Shown piece after piece: positions 29,616-39,210 of a stretch of DNA of 64,000 nucleotides. The notes beneath the pieces are model-generated. The model saw nothing but the letters and a program-made list of their open reading frames with translations, had not been told where the DNA came from and ran no database searches. Position 1 is the first letter of the stretch, and every line of letters starts with the position of its first letter. A program made the position numbers and the translations under genes. Origin of the DNA: Streptomyces sp. NBC_01314 (GTDB lineage Bacteria > Actinomycetota > Actinomycetes > Streptomycetales > Streptomycetaceae); the NCBI RefSeq assembly GCF_041435215.1, contig NZ_CP108394.1:10044001-10108000 (forward strand), written 5' to 3'.

Positions 29616-29726
29616 GGCGTTGCTGTGCCCCCACCTCGTGGAACGCGGGTCGATGCCGAACAGTTCGGCTGGTCGGTCCACCGTAGCGTGCGCGGGCAGG
29701 GGGAGTTGACCGGAGTGGGAAGGCGG

Positions 29727-30350
29727 TCAGCTGCCCGTGCCCGTCCTGCCCCAGTCCGGCCCCGCCCTGTCCCATGCCCGGTCCCAATGGGCGTACCGGC
29801 GGCGGACCATGCGCCAGACGATCAGTCGTCTGCCGCCCTCGACGAGCCCCGCGGCGAGCACGGTGGCGCCGAATCCGGCCAGCACCGCGTGGGTCGTCGC
29901 GGTGGCGGTGTCCAGGGGGCGGCCCACTATGCGGCCCCGGCCGTCCGTCCACAGCGTGAAGTGGTCGCCGGGCTGCGGGGTCTTGAGGTTGGCCATGACC
30001 GTGCCGTGGCGGTCGGTGCCGTCCGGGCCGGTCCAGTCGGCGACCAGGCGGCTCTGCCGGTCGCGGGTCGTGGACGTCTCCGGGTCCGGGTCCAGCGGGG
30101 AGCCGTCGACCTTCTTGACGACGGTGGCCGTCACCCGGTGCCGGGCCTGCTGCTGGTCGCGCACGGACTGCTGCAGGGCCTCCTGGGCGGTGGTGCCGGT
30201 GAGGGTGCCGATCAGGGGCGCGGCGACGAGGATCAGCAGGAGGGCCGCGAACGCCAGCCAGGCCTCGACCAGATCGGTCGTCCGCCGCAGCGGATTGTGC
30301 CGCCAACGCCACAGCCCGCCGAACGCCCGTAGTCCACCGATTGCCCGCAC
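29727..30350 (-). CDS. Rv1733c-like two-helix membrane protein
   Basis: A 207-residue protein with two transmembrane helices (about 22-45 and 150-175) around an extracytoplasmic loop. The N-terminal WRWRHNPLRRTTDLVEAW block is typical of the actinobacterial Rv1733c family. The GTG at 30350 follows a G-rich ribosome site; an in-frame ATG at 30416 would add a basic tail. It lies 111 nt upstream of the beta-helix/AAA gene on the same strand and may be cotranscribed. Its function is not known. Confidence 0.8.
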   Translation of the reverse strand: MRAIGGLRAFGGLWRWRHNPLRRTTDLVEAWLAFAALLLILVAAPLIGTLTGTTAQEALQQSVRDQQQARHRVTATVVKKVDGSPLDPDPETSTTRDRQSRLVADWTGPDGTDRHGTVMANLKTPQPGDHFTLWTDGRGRIVGRPLDTATATTHAVLAGFGATVLAAGLVEGGRRLIVWRMVRRRYAHWDRAWDRAGPDWGRTGTGS

Positions 30351-30590
30351 TGCCCCACCCCCCTTCCGCGTTCGTGATAACCCGGGGCTGAGCCGTCCAC
30401 GCGCGGTCCCGGTCAAGAGAGAGTGAAATCACTCTCCCACCGGCCCTTCTCATGAACTTCTCACAAAGACCCAACGGTCGGATCCGGGGCGTGTGTTCCC
30501 TGCATGCGAACCGAATCGTAGGAGATTGAATTTTCAAGCGGAGAGGGGGGCTGCCTCAAGACCGCGCGGATCCCATCGAGATCGAGCTTT

Positions 30591-31415
30591 CTATTCGAGC
30601 ACCCGCACCGGATCGCCGATCCGTACCGTGCCCCCGGATTCCGGTACGAGGTTCTGCCCGAAGGCCAACCTGTCGCCGAAACGGCGGTGGCGGGCGAGAG
30701 TGCGCAGCGGCTCACGGCCGCGCGCGGCGGTGTCCTGGTCGGTGGTGGTCACCACGCACCGGCCGCACATCTTGGCGACCCGGAAGGTGACCTCGCCGAT
30801 CGCGAGGCGCCGCCAGTCGTCCTCGGCCCAGGCGTCCGTGCCGTCGACGACCACGTTCGGCCGGAAGCGGCTCATGGGGAGCGGGCCCTCTTCGGGGTGG
30901 TCGCCCCGTGCGACCAGCGCGTTGAGCGCGTCGAGCGAGGCGCGTGCGGTGAGCAGCAGCGGGTAGCCGTCGGCGAAGCTGACGGTCTCGCCGGGGCGGG
31001 CGTACTCAGGGTCGAGCGGGCGGCGGGTCGCCGGGTCGTCGAGGTGCACGAGCCGCGCGGGGACGCCCAGGTACTCGCTGAACCAGGCATGCGCCGCGGC
31101 GTCGGCGGGGACCCCCTCCACCTTGTCCCGCCAGATCTCCACGGTGACCGTGCCGGTGGGCTCCGGCACAGGGACGGTGAGCGGTGCGCGGCCGGACGCG
31201 GACAGCAGCAGACCGCCGTCGGGCAGCAGCCCGGCGGCGGCCAACGCCATACGCGGATGCGGACGTTGAGTGATGACCTTGCCCGAGCCGTCGACCAGCA
31301 CCCAACGTCGGTCGCCCGCCAGCCCCCAGGGCTCCACGACGGCCTCGTCGGGGGCGAAGCCCCGGGCCGCCTTCAGCGGGTGGACGTGGATCGAGTGCAG
31401 CGACGGAATCCCCAT
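30591..31415 (-). CDS. MOSC domain protein (YcbX-like)
   Basis: A 274-residue protein with the MOSC N-terminal beta barrel (SLHSIHVHPLKAARG at residues 5-19, GDRRWVLVD) and the C-terminal MOSC domain. A conserved Cys217 lies in KMCGRCVVTTTD, where the molybdenum cofactor sulfur chemistry takes place. Family members such as YcbX and mARC reduce N-hydroxylated compounds. No redox partner domain is fused (a ferredoxin domain is found in some), so electrons must come from elsewhere. Length is typical of the short form. Confidence 0.88.
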   Translation of the reverse strand: MGIPSLHSIHVHPLKAARGFAPDEAVVEPWGLAGDRRWVLVDGSGKVITQRPHPRMALAAAGLLPDGGLLLSASGRAPLTVPVPEPTGTVTVEIWRDKVEGVPADAAAHAWFSEYLGVPARLVHLDDPATRRPLDPEYARPGETVSFADGYPLLLTARASLDALNALVARGDHPEEGPLPMSRFRPNVVVDGTDAWAEDDWRRLAIGEVTFRVAKMCGRCVVTTTDQDTAARGREPLRTLARHRRFGDRLAFGQNLVPESGGTVRIGDPVRVLE

Positions 31416-31469
31416 GGGGTCATCCTGCCAGCAGACCGTGACAACCCCACGCGAAATATTCCAAGTCCG

Positions 31470-31910
31470 TCAGTACCCGCGGTACTGCTGGCCGTTGTAC
31501 GGGTCCTGCTGGTACGGGGCCGCCGGGGCCGGGCGCGGAGCCGCCGGCCGCATGGCCTCGTAGCCGGCCATGGGACGTTGCTGCTGCTGTTGCGGCTGGG
31601 CGCCCGGGTAGCCACGCGGACCCGCGACCTGCTGCGGGATGTACGCGTTGGGTGCCTGCTGCAGCGGCGAGGGCTGCTGGGCCTGCGGATAACCGTAGGC
31701 GGACTGCTGGGAGGGACCGGCCGGCAGCGCGGGGAGCGCCGACGGGAGCGCGGGCAGGTTGCTGCCCGGGGTGTCGTACTGGGCGGGTACCCGGATCGGG
31801 GCGATCTGAGGTGTTCCCCGCTCGGCGACGAGAGAGTCGTAGATCGGAGTGTCCGCGAAGGACGAGGCGGAGTAGTAACCGCCGCCGTAGGTGGAGCGGG
31901 GGGAGGTCAT
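31470..31910 (-). CDS. Gln/Pro/Tyr-rich conserved Streptomyces protein (probable DUF6643)
   Basis: A 146-residue low-complexity protein. Its conserved head starts MTSPRSTYGGGYYSASSFAD and continues PIYDSLVAERG. A disordered tail rich in Pro, Gln, Ala and Tyr follows (QPQQQQQRP). I believe it is the Streptomyces DUF6643 family, recalled from the head sequence only. No domain or membrane segment is visible. The ATG at 31910 lacks an obvious ribosome site. It is divergent from the TerD gene. Confidence 0.75.
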   Translation of the reverse strand: MTSPRSTYGGGYYSASSFADTPIYDSLVAERGTPQIAPIRVPAQYDTPGSNLPALPSALPALPAGPSQQSAYGYPQAQQPSPLQQAPNAYIPQQVAGPRGYPGAQPQQQQQRPMAGYEAMRPAAPRPAPAAPYQQDPYNGQQYRGY

Positions 31911-32227
31911 GGCACATAAGTTAAGCCCACGATGTGCTGGTTGGGGAGACCGATAAGAGGGTTGTTTTCCGTGTCGGCTGTGACGCTGGATCCCCAATGC
32001 GAGCGAACTCGGCGAAAAAGGGCAGCAAAGCGCGTACTGATCGTGTAAAAGCCGAGTTCCCGACGGGTTACCGGCGGTTGGCCACGGATCTTTCGGTACG
32101 GGTGCTGGGGGTTCCGGGCCCAGGGGGAATAGGGTTTGGCGCCACGACGGATCCGGCCGGATCCGTCGGTCCGCGTGGGACGCGGCCTGGCGACGACCTT
32201 CTGGATGACCTGCTGATGGGGGCGGAC
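31911..32227. other. Divergent intergenic region before the TerD gene
   Basis: About 317 nt. The frame of the TerD gene stays open upstream through most of it, but the sequence there has no TerD-like residues and lower codon bias, so I treat it as non-coding. A 24-nt perfect palindrome is listed separately. Confidence 0.5.
32145..32168. promoter_or_regulatory. 24-nt perfect palindrome upstream of the TerD gene
   Basis: Two abutting exact arms, CGACGGATCCGG and CCGGATCCGTCG, with no loop, 59 nt before the TerD start. The lack of a loop favours a protein-binding operator over an RNA terminator. Confidence 0.6.
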
Positions 32228-33523
32228 ATGTCAATGTCGAAAGGATCGAACACCGCGGTGCCGACGACCGCGCTGCGCGTGGAACTGGGCCGGCACTCCG
32301 GTCCGGGCGTGCCCGACACGGACGCGTCGGCGCTGTTGCTCGTCGGAGGAAAGGTGCGTTCGGACGCCGACTTCATCTTCTACAACCAGCCCGCGCACTC
32401 CTCCGGCGCGGTCCGGCACGAGGGCAAGCGGGACGCCGGGGGCCAGGTGACCGAGTCGCTCCTCGTCGACCTCGCGCGCGTGGAGCCCGCCGTCGAGACC
32501 GTGGTGGTGGCCGCCTCGGCGGACGGCGGCACCTTCGGGCGGGTGCCCGGACTGCACATTCGGGTGGTCGACGAGCGGGCGGGCACCGAGATCGCGCGCT
32601 TCGACCCCGCGGACGCCGGCGCCGAGACCGCTTTCGTGCTCGGGGAGTTCTACCGCCGGCAGGGCGCCTGGAAGTTCCGCGCCGTCGGCCAGGGCTACAG
32701 CAGCGGCCTGGAGGGCCTCGCCACCGACTTCGGCATCACCGTGGACGAACCGCAGCAAGCGGCGGCGGCAGCGCCCGCCCCCGTGGCCGCCCCCACGCCC
32801 GTCGCTCCTCCCGTCACCGTGCCGCCCCCGGTGACCCCCGCCCCGCCCCCGCCGCCCGCCCCTCCCGTGACGCCACCGGCCCCGGTCCGCCTCAGCAAGG
32901 TGACGCTCACCAAGGAGGCACCGGCGGTCTCCCTGGCCAAACAGGGCGGCACTTCCGGCGCCCTGCGCGTCAACCTCAACTGGGAGGTGCGCAAGCAGTT
33001 CAAGGGGTGGGGCAGCAAGCTGGGCCGCGCCGTCGCCATGCACGCGGACCTCGACCTCGACCTGTGCGCCCTGTTCGAACTGTCCGACGGCAGCAAGGGC
33101 GTCGTCCAGGCGCTCGGCAACGCCTTCGGGTCGCTGCACCAGCCGCCCTTCATCCACCTCGACGGCGACGACCGCACCGGCGCCGTCAGCAGTGGCGAGA
33201 ACCTCACCGTCAACCTCGACCACAAGCAGTACTTCCGGCGCATCCTCATTTTCGTCACCATCTACGAGGGCGCCCGCTCCTTCGCCGACCTGCACGCGAC
33301 GGTCACGCTCCAGCCGCAGCACGGCGCCCCCATCGACTTCTCCCTCGACGAGTGCACCGTCCCCTCCACCGTCTGCGCCCTCGCCCTCATCACCAATCAG
33401 GGCGGCGACCTCATCGTCCAGCGCGAGGCCCGCTACCTCGTGCCCGAGCGCGGAGTGAGCCCGCAGCGTACGGTCGACTACGCCTACGGGTGGGGGATGA
33501 ACTGGACCCCGGGCAGGAAATAG
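32228..33523 (+). CDS. Tandem TerD-domain protein
   Basis: A 431-residue protein with two TerD-type beta-sandwich domains. The first spans about residues 5-180 ([31 protein letters not shown]). The second spans about 235-420 ([24 protein letters not shown]). A Pro/Ala/Val linker joins them. TerD domains bind calcium and take part in tellurite and stress response systems. Acidic Ca-ligand stretches are present in the second domain. ATG 32228 (MSMSKGSN) is the usual TerD start. No other ter genes are adjacent. Confidence 0.88.
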   Translation: MSMSKGSNTAVPTTALRVELGRHSGPGVPDTDASALLLVGGKVRSDADFIFYNQPAHSSGAVRHEGKRDAGGQVTESLLVDLARVEPAVETVVVAASADGGTFGRVPGLHIRVVDERAGTEIARFDPADAGAETAFVLGEFYRRQGAWKFRAVGQGYSSGLEGLATDFGITVDEPQQAAAAAPAPVAAPTPVAPPVTVPPPVTPAPPPPPAPPVTPPAPVRLSKVTLTKEAPAVSLAKQGGTSGALRVNLNWEVRKQFKGWGSKLGRAVAMHADLDLDLCALFELSDGSKGVVQALGNAFGSLHQPPFIHLDGDDRTGAVSSGENLTVNLDHKQYFRRILIFVTIYEGARSFADLHATVTLQPQHGAPIDFSLDECTVPSTVCALALITNQGGDLIVQREARYLVPERGVSPQRTVDYAYGWGMNWTPGRK

Positions 33524-33546
33524 CCGCCCCTGTCGCAAGAGGGGGT

Positions 33547-34743
33547 TCAGGCCCGGCGCCGGTCGGGCCAGCCCTCGTCCGGGACCGAGTCCGGGCGGGC
33601 GTAGGTGCGGCCCTTCCAGGCCGCACCGCGCCCCCGGTAGTGCCGCACCGCGGAGTCGACCGTCATCAAGAGGTACAGGAACGCCGTGAACGGCAGCAGC
33701 GGGGCGAGCCACAGCGGCTGACCGTAATAGCGGAGCATCGGCACGTAGGTCGCCGTCATCAGCAGCCAGGCGAGCCCGCCGAGGAGCGCCGTCACCGGTT
33801 CTCCCGCGGCCGGACCCGTCAGCAGCGCGGCGGGCGGTACGAGGTAGACCAGGGTGAGGCCGAGGACCGTGCCGGCGAGCAGGAGCGGGTTGTGCAGCAG
33901 CTGGGCGTAGGCGCTGCGCGAGATCATGTCCCACAGGTCGTGCAGCCGGGGGTAGGGCCGCACGCTGTCCACCCGCTCCGCCAGTCCCAGCCAGATGTGG
34001 CCGCCGCTCCTCTTGACCGCCCTGGCCAGGGCCACGTCGTCGATGACCGCCTGCCGGATCGCGTCCGGGATCCGCGCCCGCTCGGCTGCCTCGGCGCTCA
34101 GCAGCACACAGCCACCCGCGGCCGCCGCCGTACGGGAACCCCGTACGCCGATCCATCGGAACGGATACAGCTGGGCGAAGAAGTACACGAACGCGGGAAC
34201 GACGAGCCTCTCCCACACGCTCTCGGCGCGCAGCCGGGCCATCTGGGAGACGAGGTCGAAGCCGCCGGTGCGCGCGGCCGCCACCAACGCGCGAAGGCTG
34301 TCCGGCCGATGCGCGATGTCCGCGTCCGTCAGCAGCAGGAACTCGGGTCCCCGCGCGCGTGCCAGCGCGATTCCGTGCCGCACGGCCCAGAGCTTGCCGG
34401 TCCAGCCGGCGGGCGGCTCCCCGGGCGAGGACACGGTCAGGGCCAGCCCGCCGTGGCGTCGGGACAGGTCCCGGGCCAGGTCACCGGTGCCGTCCGAGCT
34501 GCCGTCGTCGACCAGGAAGACCTCGGCCCGGCCGGGGTAGTCCTGGGCCAGCAGCGACGGCAGGCTCTCGGGCAGCACAGTGGCCTCGTCACGGGCGGGG
34601 ACGACGACGCAGACGTACGGCCAGTCGTCGGGATCCCGGCGGGGTGGCAGGCGCACATCCGTGCGCCAGAAGAAGCCCTGGCCGAGCAGCAGCCACAGCC
34701 AGGCGGCGAGTGATCCGGCGGCGGTCCACGCGATGGCGCTCAC
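33547..34743 (-). CDS. GT2 membrane glycosyltransferase, HpnB-like
   Basis: A 398-residue membrane glycosyltransferase. An N-terminal helix is followed by the GT-A domain (VVVPARDEATVLPESLPSLL, VDDGSSDGT, LLTDADIAH with the DxD). Three or four C-terminal transmembrane helices come last. The pattern agrees with hopanoid-associated HpnB, but no other hopanoid gene is in the window, so that name is tentative. The start is GTG at 34743, 57 nt from the divergent racemase-like gene. It ends just past the TerD gene stop. Confidence 0.82.
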   Translation of the reverse strand: MSAIAWTAAGSLAAWLWLLLGQGFFWRTDVRLPPRRDPDDWPYVCVVVPARDEATVLPESLPSLLAQDYPGRAEVFLVDDGSSDGTGDLARDLSRRHGGLALTVSSPGEPPAGWTGKLWAVRHGIALARARGPEFLLLTDADIAHRPDSLRALVAAARTGGFDLVSQMARLRAESVWERLVVPAFVYFFAQLYPFRWIGVRGSRTAAAAGGCVLLSAEAAERARIPDAIRQAVIDDVALARAVKRSGGHIWLGLAERVDSVRPYPRLHDLWDMISRSAYAQLLHNPLLLAGTVLGLTLVYLVPPAALLTGPAAGEPVTALLGGLAWLLMTATYVPMLRYYGQPLWLAPLLPFTAFLYLLMTVDSAVRHYRGRGAAWKGRTYARPDSVPDEGWPDRRRA

Positions 34744-34800
34744 GCCCGCAGTCTGCCCCACCGGAGCGGCCGTACCGAGGCCATCGTCTATCGTGGCCGG

Positions 34801-35607
34801 GTGAAGATCGCGCTCATGGACTCCGGTATCGGTCTGCTCCCCGCCGCCGCCGCGGTACGGCGGCTGCGGCCCGACGCGGATCTCGTGATCTCCTCGGACC
34901 CCGACGGTATGCCCTGGGGCCCACGCACCCCACAGGACCTCACGGAGCGCGCACTCGCCGTCGCGGAGGCGGCGGCCGCGCACTCGCCCGACGCCCTGAT
35001 CGTCGGCTGCAACACCGCTTCCGTCCACGCCCTGCCCGCCCTGCGCGCCCTCCTCGAACCCGGGCTGCCGGTCATCGGCACCGTCCCGGCGATCAAGCCG
35101 GCCGCGTCCGGCGCCGGCCCCTTCACCATCTGGGCGACGCCCGCCACCACCGGCAGCCCCTACCAGCGTGGCCTCATCGAGGAGTTCGCCGACGGTGTGA
35201 CGGTCACCGAAGTGCCTTGCTGGGGACTGGCCGAAGCGGTGGAGCACGCCGACGACGCCGCCATCGACGCCGCGATCGCCGCGGCAGCCGCGCTCACCCC
35301 GGAGGATGTAACGACCGTCGTCCTGGGCTGCACCCATTACGAACTGGTCGCCGAACGCATTCGTACGGCCGTCCAGCAGCCCGGCCACCCACCCCTCGTC
35401 CTGCATGGTTCCGCCGGCGCCGTGGCCGCCCAGGCGCTGCGCCGCATCGGCGAGCTGCCGAAGCCCGAGGCCGACTGGACGGGTTCGACGCTGACCGTCA
35501 TCCTCAGCGGCCGCGAGGGCTCGCTGCCCGCCTCGGCACTGGCCTACGAGGAGGGCAGACTGCTCGGGACGGCCAGTCCCGCGCTGGTCGCCCACCCGGA
35601 GCAGTAA
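34801..35607 (+). CDS. Glutamate/aspartate racemase-like protein
   Basis: A 268-residue member of the Asp/Glu racemase superfamily. The N-terminal MDSGIGLLP replaces the DSGVGGLTV of MurI. Both catalytic cysteines are present, Cys70 in VGCNTAS and Cys177 in LGCTHY. It could make D-glutamate for peptidoglycan, but Streptomyces usually have a separate canonical murI, so a specialised racemase is likely. The GTG at 34801 is the only sensible start. It is followed 50 nt later by a small membrane protein gene. Confidence 0.82.
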   Translation: MKIALMDSGIGLLPAAAAVRRLRPDADLVISSDPDGMPWGPRTPQDLTERALAVAEAAAAHSPDALIVGCNTASVHALPALRALLEPGLPVIGTVPAIKPAASGAGPFTIWATPATTGSPYQRGLIEEFADGVTVTEVPCWGLAEAVEHADDAAIDAAIAAAAALTPEDVTTVVLGCTHYELVAERIRTAVQQPGHPPLVLHGSAGAVAAQALRRIGELPKPEADWTGSTLTVILSGREGSLPASALAYEEGRLLGTASPALVAHPEQ

Positions 35608-35657
35608 CGTTCCGCGACCAGGTGCCCGCGCTGCGGAACCTGAGTAGTCTCAAAGCC

Positions 35658-36215
35658 ATGAGGGACCACCCCCACGGTGAGAAGGGTGCCCCCGCGGGCC
35701 CGCACCCCGAGGTCTGGACCGGCCGCGCCACCAACCGCGGCCAATGGCTGCTGGCACTCGGCGGCGCCGCCTGCATGGCACTGGGCATCGAACTCGCGGT
35801 CGACTCCGCGTGGACGTCCGGAGCCGCCCCGCTCGTCATGGCGGTCGTCGGCTGCATCGCGGCCGGGCTGCTCGTCCTCTTCGGCACGCTCGCGTTCGTG
35901 CATGTCTCCGTGAGGGTCGACGAGGAGTGCCTCGAAGTGCGCTGCGGCCACATCGGCGTGCCGCGCCGCCGCATCCCCCTGTCCCAGGTCGCCGACGCCG
36001 TCTTCGCCCCGTGCGTCACCCCCCACCAGTGGGGCGGCTGGGGCTACCGCTGGCGGCCCGAGAAGGGCACCGCCGTCGTCGTACGACGAGGCGAGGCCGT
36101 GGTGCTGCGCCTCTGGGACGGCCACACCTTCACGATCACCGTGGACAACGCGGAGACAGCCGTGAGCGTCATCCGCGCCCGGCTCAGCCCGAAGGCGTCC
36201 GGCGCCGCGCGCTGA
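35658..36215 (+). CDS. Small membrane protein with PH/DUF3093-like C-terminus
   Basis: A 185-residue protein with two transmembrane helices (about residues 30-50 and 57-80) and a soluble C-terminal beta domain (RRIPLSQVADAVFA, WGGWGYRW, VVVRRGEAVVLRL). The layout resembles bacterial PH-like or DUF3093 proteins of actinobacteria; the family call is tentative. Its last 32 nt overlap the 3' end of the convergent O-antigen-ligase-like gene. Confidence 0.75.
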   Translation: MRDHPHGEKGAPAGPHPEVWTGRATNRGQWLLALGGAACMALGIELAVDSAWTSGAAPLVMAVVGCIAAGLLVLFGTLAFVHVSVRVDEECLEVRCGHIGVPRRRIPLSQVADAVFAPCVTPHQWGGWGYRWRPEKGTAVVVRRGEAVVLRLWDGHTFTITVDNAETAVSVIRARLSPKASGAAR

Positions 36216-37311
36216 CGCCGCTGGTCCCGGCCGGCCCCGCCGTCCAGCGGTCGTCGAGGTCCGGCGCCCCGATGCCGCCCTCCTCGTCCGTCAGGGGCCG
36301 GGCCGTCGCCATTCCCGCGAGGAGGCCCGCGCCCGCCGTCACCGTCGTGAAGCTCAGCGCGTTGCCGACGGCCGCGATCGTGGCCAGCGCGGTCAGGGCC
36401 GCGCCCGCGGTGAGGACGACCGGGGTGGAGCGGGGGGCCCGCCACAGGACGTACAGGATCCAGCCGAACACCGCGGCGAGCAGGGCGACACCGATGAGCC
36501 CCTGCTCCGCCGCCAGCTGCAACGGCGCCGAGTGGGGTTTGTCGTCGGACGGCAGTGACAGGTCGATCGCCGGGCCGAGTTCCCCGAAGCGGCCCGGCCC
36601 CGCGCCCAGCACCGGCTCGTCGTGGACCAGGCCCAGCGCGTCGTGCCACAGCAGGACCCGGTGCGGGGTGAGCTGCCCCTCCAGCGAGTCGGTCAGCCCG
36701 GCCGGCAGCACGTCCTCGGCTATCGCCCAGACCGTAGCCGTCACCAGGGCCATGCCGAGCGCGAGCCCCGCGAGCCCCAGGCCCCGGTGCCGCATCCGGG
36801 CCGCCGCGAGCGAGCACAGCAGCACCCCGACGCACGCGGCGAAGCCGGTGGTCGAGCCGAGCACGAGCGCCGTCACCGCGATCCCGCAGGTCAGCAGCCG
36901 CAGGAGCAGCCGCGGTCCGGGTGAGCGGGCCGCCCACGCGGCACAGCAGGCGGCGCCCGCGGACAGGGCCAGCAGCGCGGCGGTCGCACCGGAGTGCCCG
37001 AGCGGCGAGATCACCGGGGAGCCCGCGACGTCGTGCGGGGTGGCGATCGCCAGACCGAGGCCGGCCAGCGCTCCGGCGGAGGGCGCCAGCACCGGCAGCA
37101 GGGACCCGCAGATCCGGCCCGCCGCATAACCGGCCGCCACCGCGAGCACCGCCAGCAGTACACCCTCCGGACGGCCGCCCCGCGCCGCCGCCGTGGTCAA
37201 AGACCAGGCCGCGCACGCCCCGAGCATGAGCACGCCCGTGACATCGGAGACGTTCCGTCTCTCCGGTGCGGCCGACGCTCCGGCCGCGGACCGCGTCCTC
37301 GTGGACCCCAA
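36184..37311 (-). CDS. O-antigen ligase-like (Wzy_C) membrane protein
   Basis: A 375-residue polytopic protein with about ten helices. An extracytoplasmic loop carries the Wzy/WaaL hallmark HRVLLWHDALGLVHDEP followed by GAGPGRFGEL. Such proteins polymerise or ligate lipid-linked glycans on the outer face of the membrane. In a Gram-positive host it may act on an exported polysaccharide or cell-wall glycan. The C-terminus overlaps the convergent small membrane gene. No polysaccharide gene cluster surrounds it. Confidence 0.82.
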   Translation of the reverse strand: MGSTRTRSAAGASAAPERRNVSDVTGVLMLGACAAWSLTTAAARGGRPEGVLLAVLAVAAGYAAGRICGSLLPVLAPSAGALAGLGLAIATPHDVAGSPVISPLGHSGATAALLALSAGAACCAAWAARSPGPRLLLRLLTCGIAVTALVLGSTTGFAACVGVLLCSLAAARMRHRGLGLAGLALGMALVTATVWAIAEDVLPAGLTDSLEGQLTPHRVLLWHDALGLVHDEPVLGAGPGRFGELGPAIDLSLPSDDKPHSAPLQLAAEQGLIGVALLAAVFGWILYVLWRAPRSTPVVLTAGAALTALATIAAVGNALSFTTVTAGAGLLAGMATARPLTDEEGGIGAPDLDDRWTAGPAGTSGVSARRRTPSG

Positions 37312-37526
37312 GCCGTTGCCCCCCGACGCTTCTCACCTGTGACGGGCTGCGACCGCCCGGACCCCGTCCAGCCGCACGTCAGAGGCTCGCGCACACCGTA
37401 ACGGGTGATGCGCCGGTTTGTGGACGAGTTGCGCAGGAACGTTGCGCCTGGTGTGCGACAAAAGCCTCACCCGGGACGCACGGGCCGCGCTGTCGGCGCC
37501 CGGGTGGCGCGCCGTACACTCCCCGA

Positions 37527-39143
37527 GTGACCGTCACCGCCACTCCCGTAGACGAGCCGGAACAGCTCGAACCCCAGGCCGCGCCCGTTTCCCGGGTGTC
37601 CCGATGGGCCGGCCGGCTCCTTCCGGCCGCCGCCGCGGCGCTCTCCGGGGTGCTGCTCTACGTCAGCTTCCCGCCCCGGACCGCGTGGTGGCTGGCCCTG
37701 CCGGCCTTCGCGGTCTTCGGCTGGGTGCTGCGCGGACGCGGCTGGAAGGCGGGCCTCGGCCTCGGCTACCTCTTCGGCCTCGGATTCCTGCTGCCGCTGC
37801 TGGTGTGGACCGGCGTGGAGGTGGGCCCCGGACCGTGGCTCGCGCTCGTCGTGATCGAGGCGGTGTTCGTGGCCCTCGTCGGCGCGGGTGTCGCCGCCGT
37901 GTCGAAGCTGCCCGGCTGGCCGGTATGGGCCGCCGCGATCTGGATCGCCGGTGAGGCGGCCCGCGCGCGTGCCCCGTTCAGCGGCTTCCCCTGGGGCAAG
38001 CTCGCCTTCGGCCAGGCGGACGGCGTCTTCCTGCCGCTGGCCGCGCTCGGCGGCACCCCGGTGCTCGGCTTCGCGGTCGTCCTCTGCGGCTTCGGCCTGT
38101 ACGAACTGGTGCGGCTGGTCGTCGAGAACCGGCGCACCGGCGAGGCCGTACGCCGGGGCACCGCGGCCATGGCGGCGCTGTCCGTGGCCGTCCCCCTGGT
38201 CGGGGCCCTCGCGTCCCGAGCCCTGGTGAGCGACGAGGCCGAGGACGGCACCGCGACCGTGGCGGTCATCCAGGGCAACGTCCCGCGCCTGGGGCTCGAC
38301 TTCAACGCCCAGCGGCGGGCCGTGCTCGACTACCACGCCAAGGAGACCGAGCGGCTGGCCGCCGACGTCAGGGCCGGCAAGGCCGACCAGCCCGACTTCG
38401 TGCTCTGGCCGGAGAACTCCTCCGACATCGACCCCTTCGCCAACCCCGACGCCCGCGCGGTGATCGACAAGGCGGCCGCCGCCATCGGAGCCCCCATCTC
38501 CGTCGGCGGTGTCGTCGAGCGGGACGGCAGGCTCTACAACGAGCAGATCCTCTGGGACCCGGAGAAGGGCCCCGTCGACACGTACGACAAGCGGCAGATC
38601 CAGCCGTTCGGCGAGTACCTTCCCCTGCGGTCGCTCATCGGCGCCATCAACAGCGAGTGGACGTCCATGGTCCGCCAGGACTTCAGCCGGGGCTCCCAGC
38701 CGGGTGTGTTCACCATGGACGGGGCCAAGGTCGGCCTCGTCACCTGCTACGAGGCGGCCTTCGACTGGGCCGTGCGCTCCGAGGTCACCGACGGCGCGCA
38801 GCTGATCTCGGTGCCGAGCAACAACGCGACGTTCGACCGCAGCGAGATGACCTACCAGCAGCTCGCCATGTCCCGGGTCCGCGCCGTCGAACACAGCCGC
38901 ACCGTCACCGTGCCGGTGACCAGCGGCGTCAGCGCGATCATCATGCCGGACGGGAAGATCACCCAGAAGACGGGCATGTTCGTCCCGGACTCGCTGGTCC
39001 AGAAGGTGCCGCTGCGCTCCTCCGAGACGCCCGCCACCCGGTTCGGTATCGCGCCCGAGATGTTGTTGGTGCTGGTCGCGGCCGGTGGGCTCGGCTGGGC
39101 GATCGGGGCCGGTGTGCGCGGGAGGCGCGCCGGTGGCGTGTAG
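37527..39143 (+). CDS. lnt: Apolipoprotein N-acyltransferase
   Basis: A 538-residue membrane enzyme that adds the third acyl chain to lipoprotein N-termini. About seven or eight helices precede a nitrilase-like domain. The catalytic triad is Glu296 (WPENSS), Lys355 (TYDKRQ) and Cys407 (VTCYEA). The GTG at 37527 is the first start after a non-coding gap. In mycobacteria lnt is fused or adjacent to Ppm1; here the next gene is a NUDIX hydrolase instead. Streptomyces carry two lnt genes and this may be either. Confidence 0.93.
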   Translation: MTVTATPVDEPEQLEPQAAPVSRVSRWAGRLLPAAAAALSGVLLYVSFPPRTAWWLALPAFAVFGWVLRGRGWKAGLGLGYLFGLGFLLPLLVWTGVEVGPGPWLALVVIEAVFVALVGAGVAAVSKLPGWPVWAAAIWIAGEAARARAPFSGFPWGKLAFGQADGVFLPLAALGGTPVLGFAVVLCGFGLYELVRLVVENRRTGEAVRRGTAAMAALSVAVPLVGALASRALVSDEAEDGTATVAVIQGNVPRLGLDFNAQRRAVLDYHAKETERLAADVRAGKADQPDFVLWPENSSDIDPFANPDARAVIDKAAAAIGAPISVGGVVERDGRLYNEQILWDPEKGPVDTYDKRQIQPFGEYLPLRSLIGAINSEWTSMVRQDFSRGSQPGVFTMDGAKVGLVTCYEAAFDWAVRSEVTDGAQLISVPSNNATFDRSEMTYQQLAMSRVRAVEHSRTVTVPVTSGVSAIIMPDGKITQKTGMFVPDSLVQKVPLRSSETPATRFGIAPEMLLVLVAAGGLGWAIGAGVRGRRAGGV

Positions 39144-39210
39144 CCGTACGCCTCGCGTGCGCGTCCCGGAACGGCGGGGGTGACGGAACCGGCCCGTTAG
39201 GGTCGGCTCC

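Noticed and set aside
31934..32227. N-terminal extension of the TerD protein
   Set aside because: The frame is open but the residues are not TerD-like, and the family start MSMSKGSN lies at 32228.
33547..34743. Hopanoid biosynthesis cluster
   Set aside because: One HpnB-like glycosyltransferase is present, but there is no squalene-hopene cyclase, HpnC/D/E or other partner in the window.
34744..35595. N-terminal extension of the HpnB-like glycosyltransferase
   Set aside because: It is antisense to the racemase-like gene. The membrane helix and GT motifs begin right after GTG 34743.
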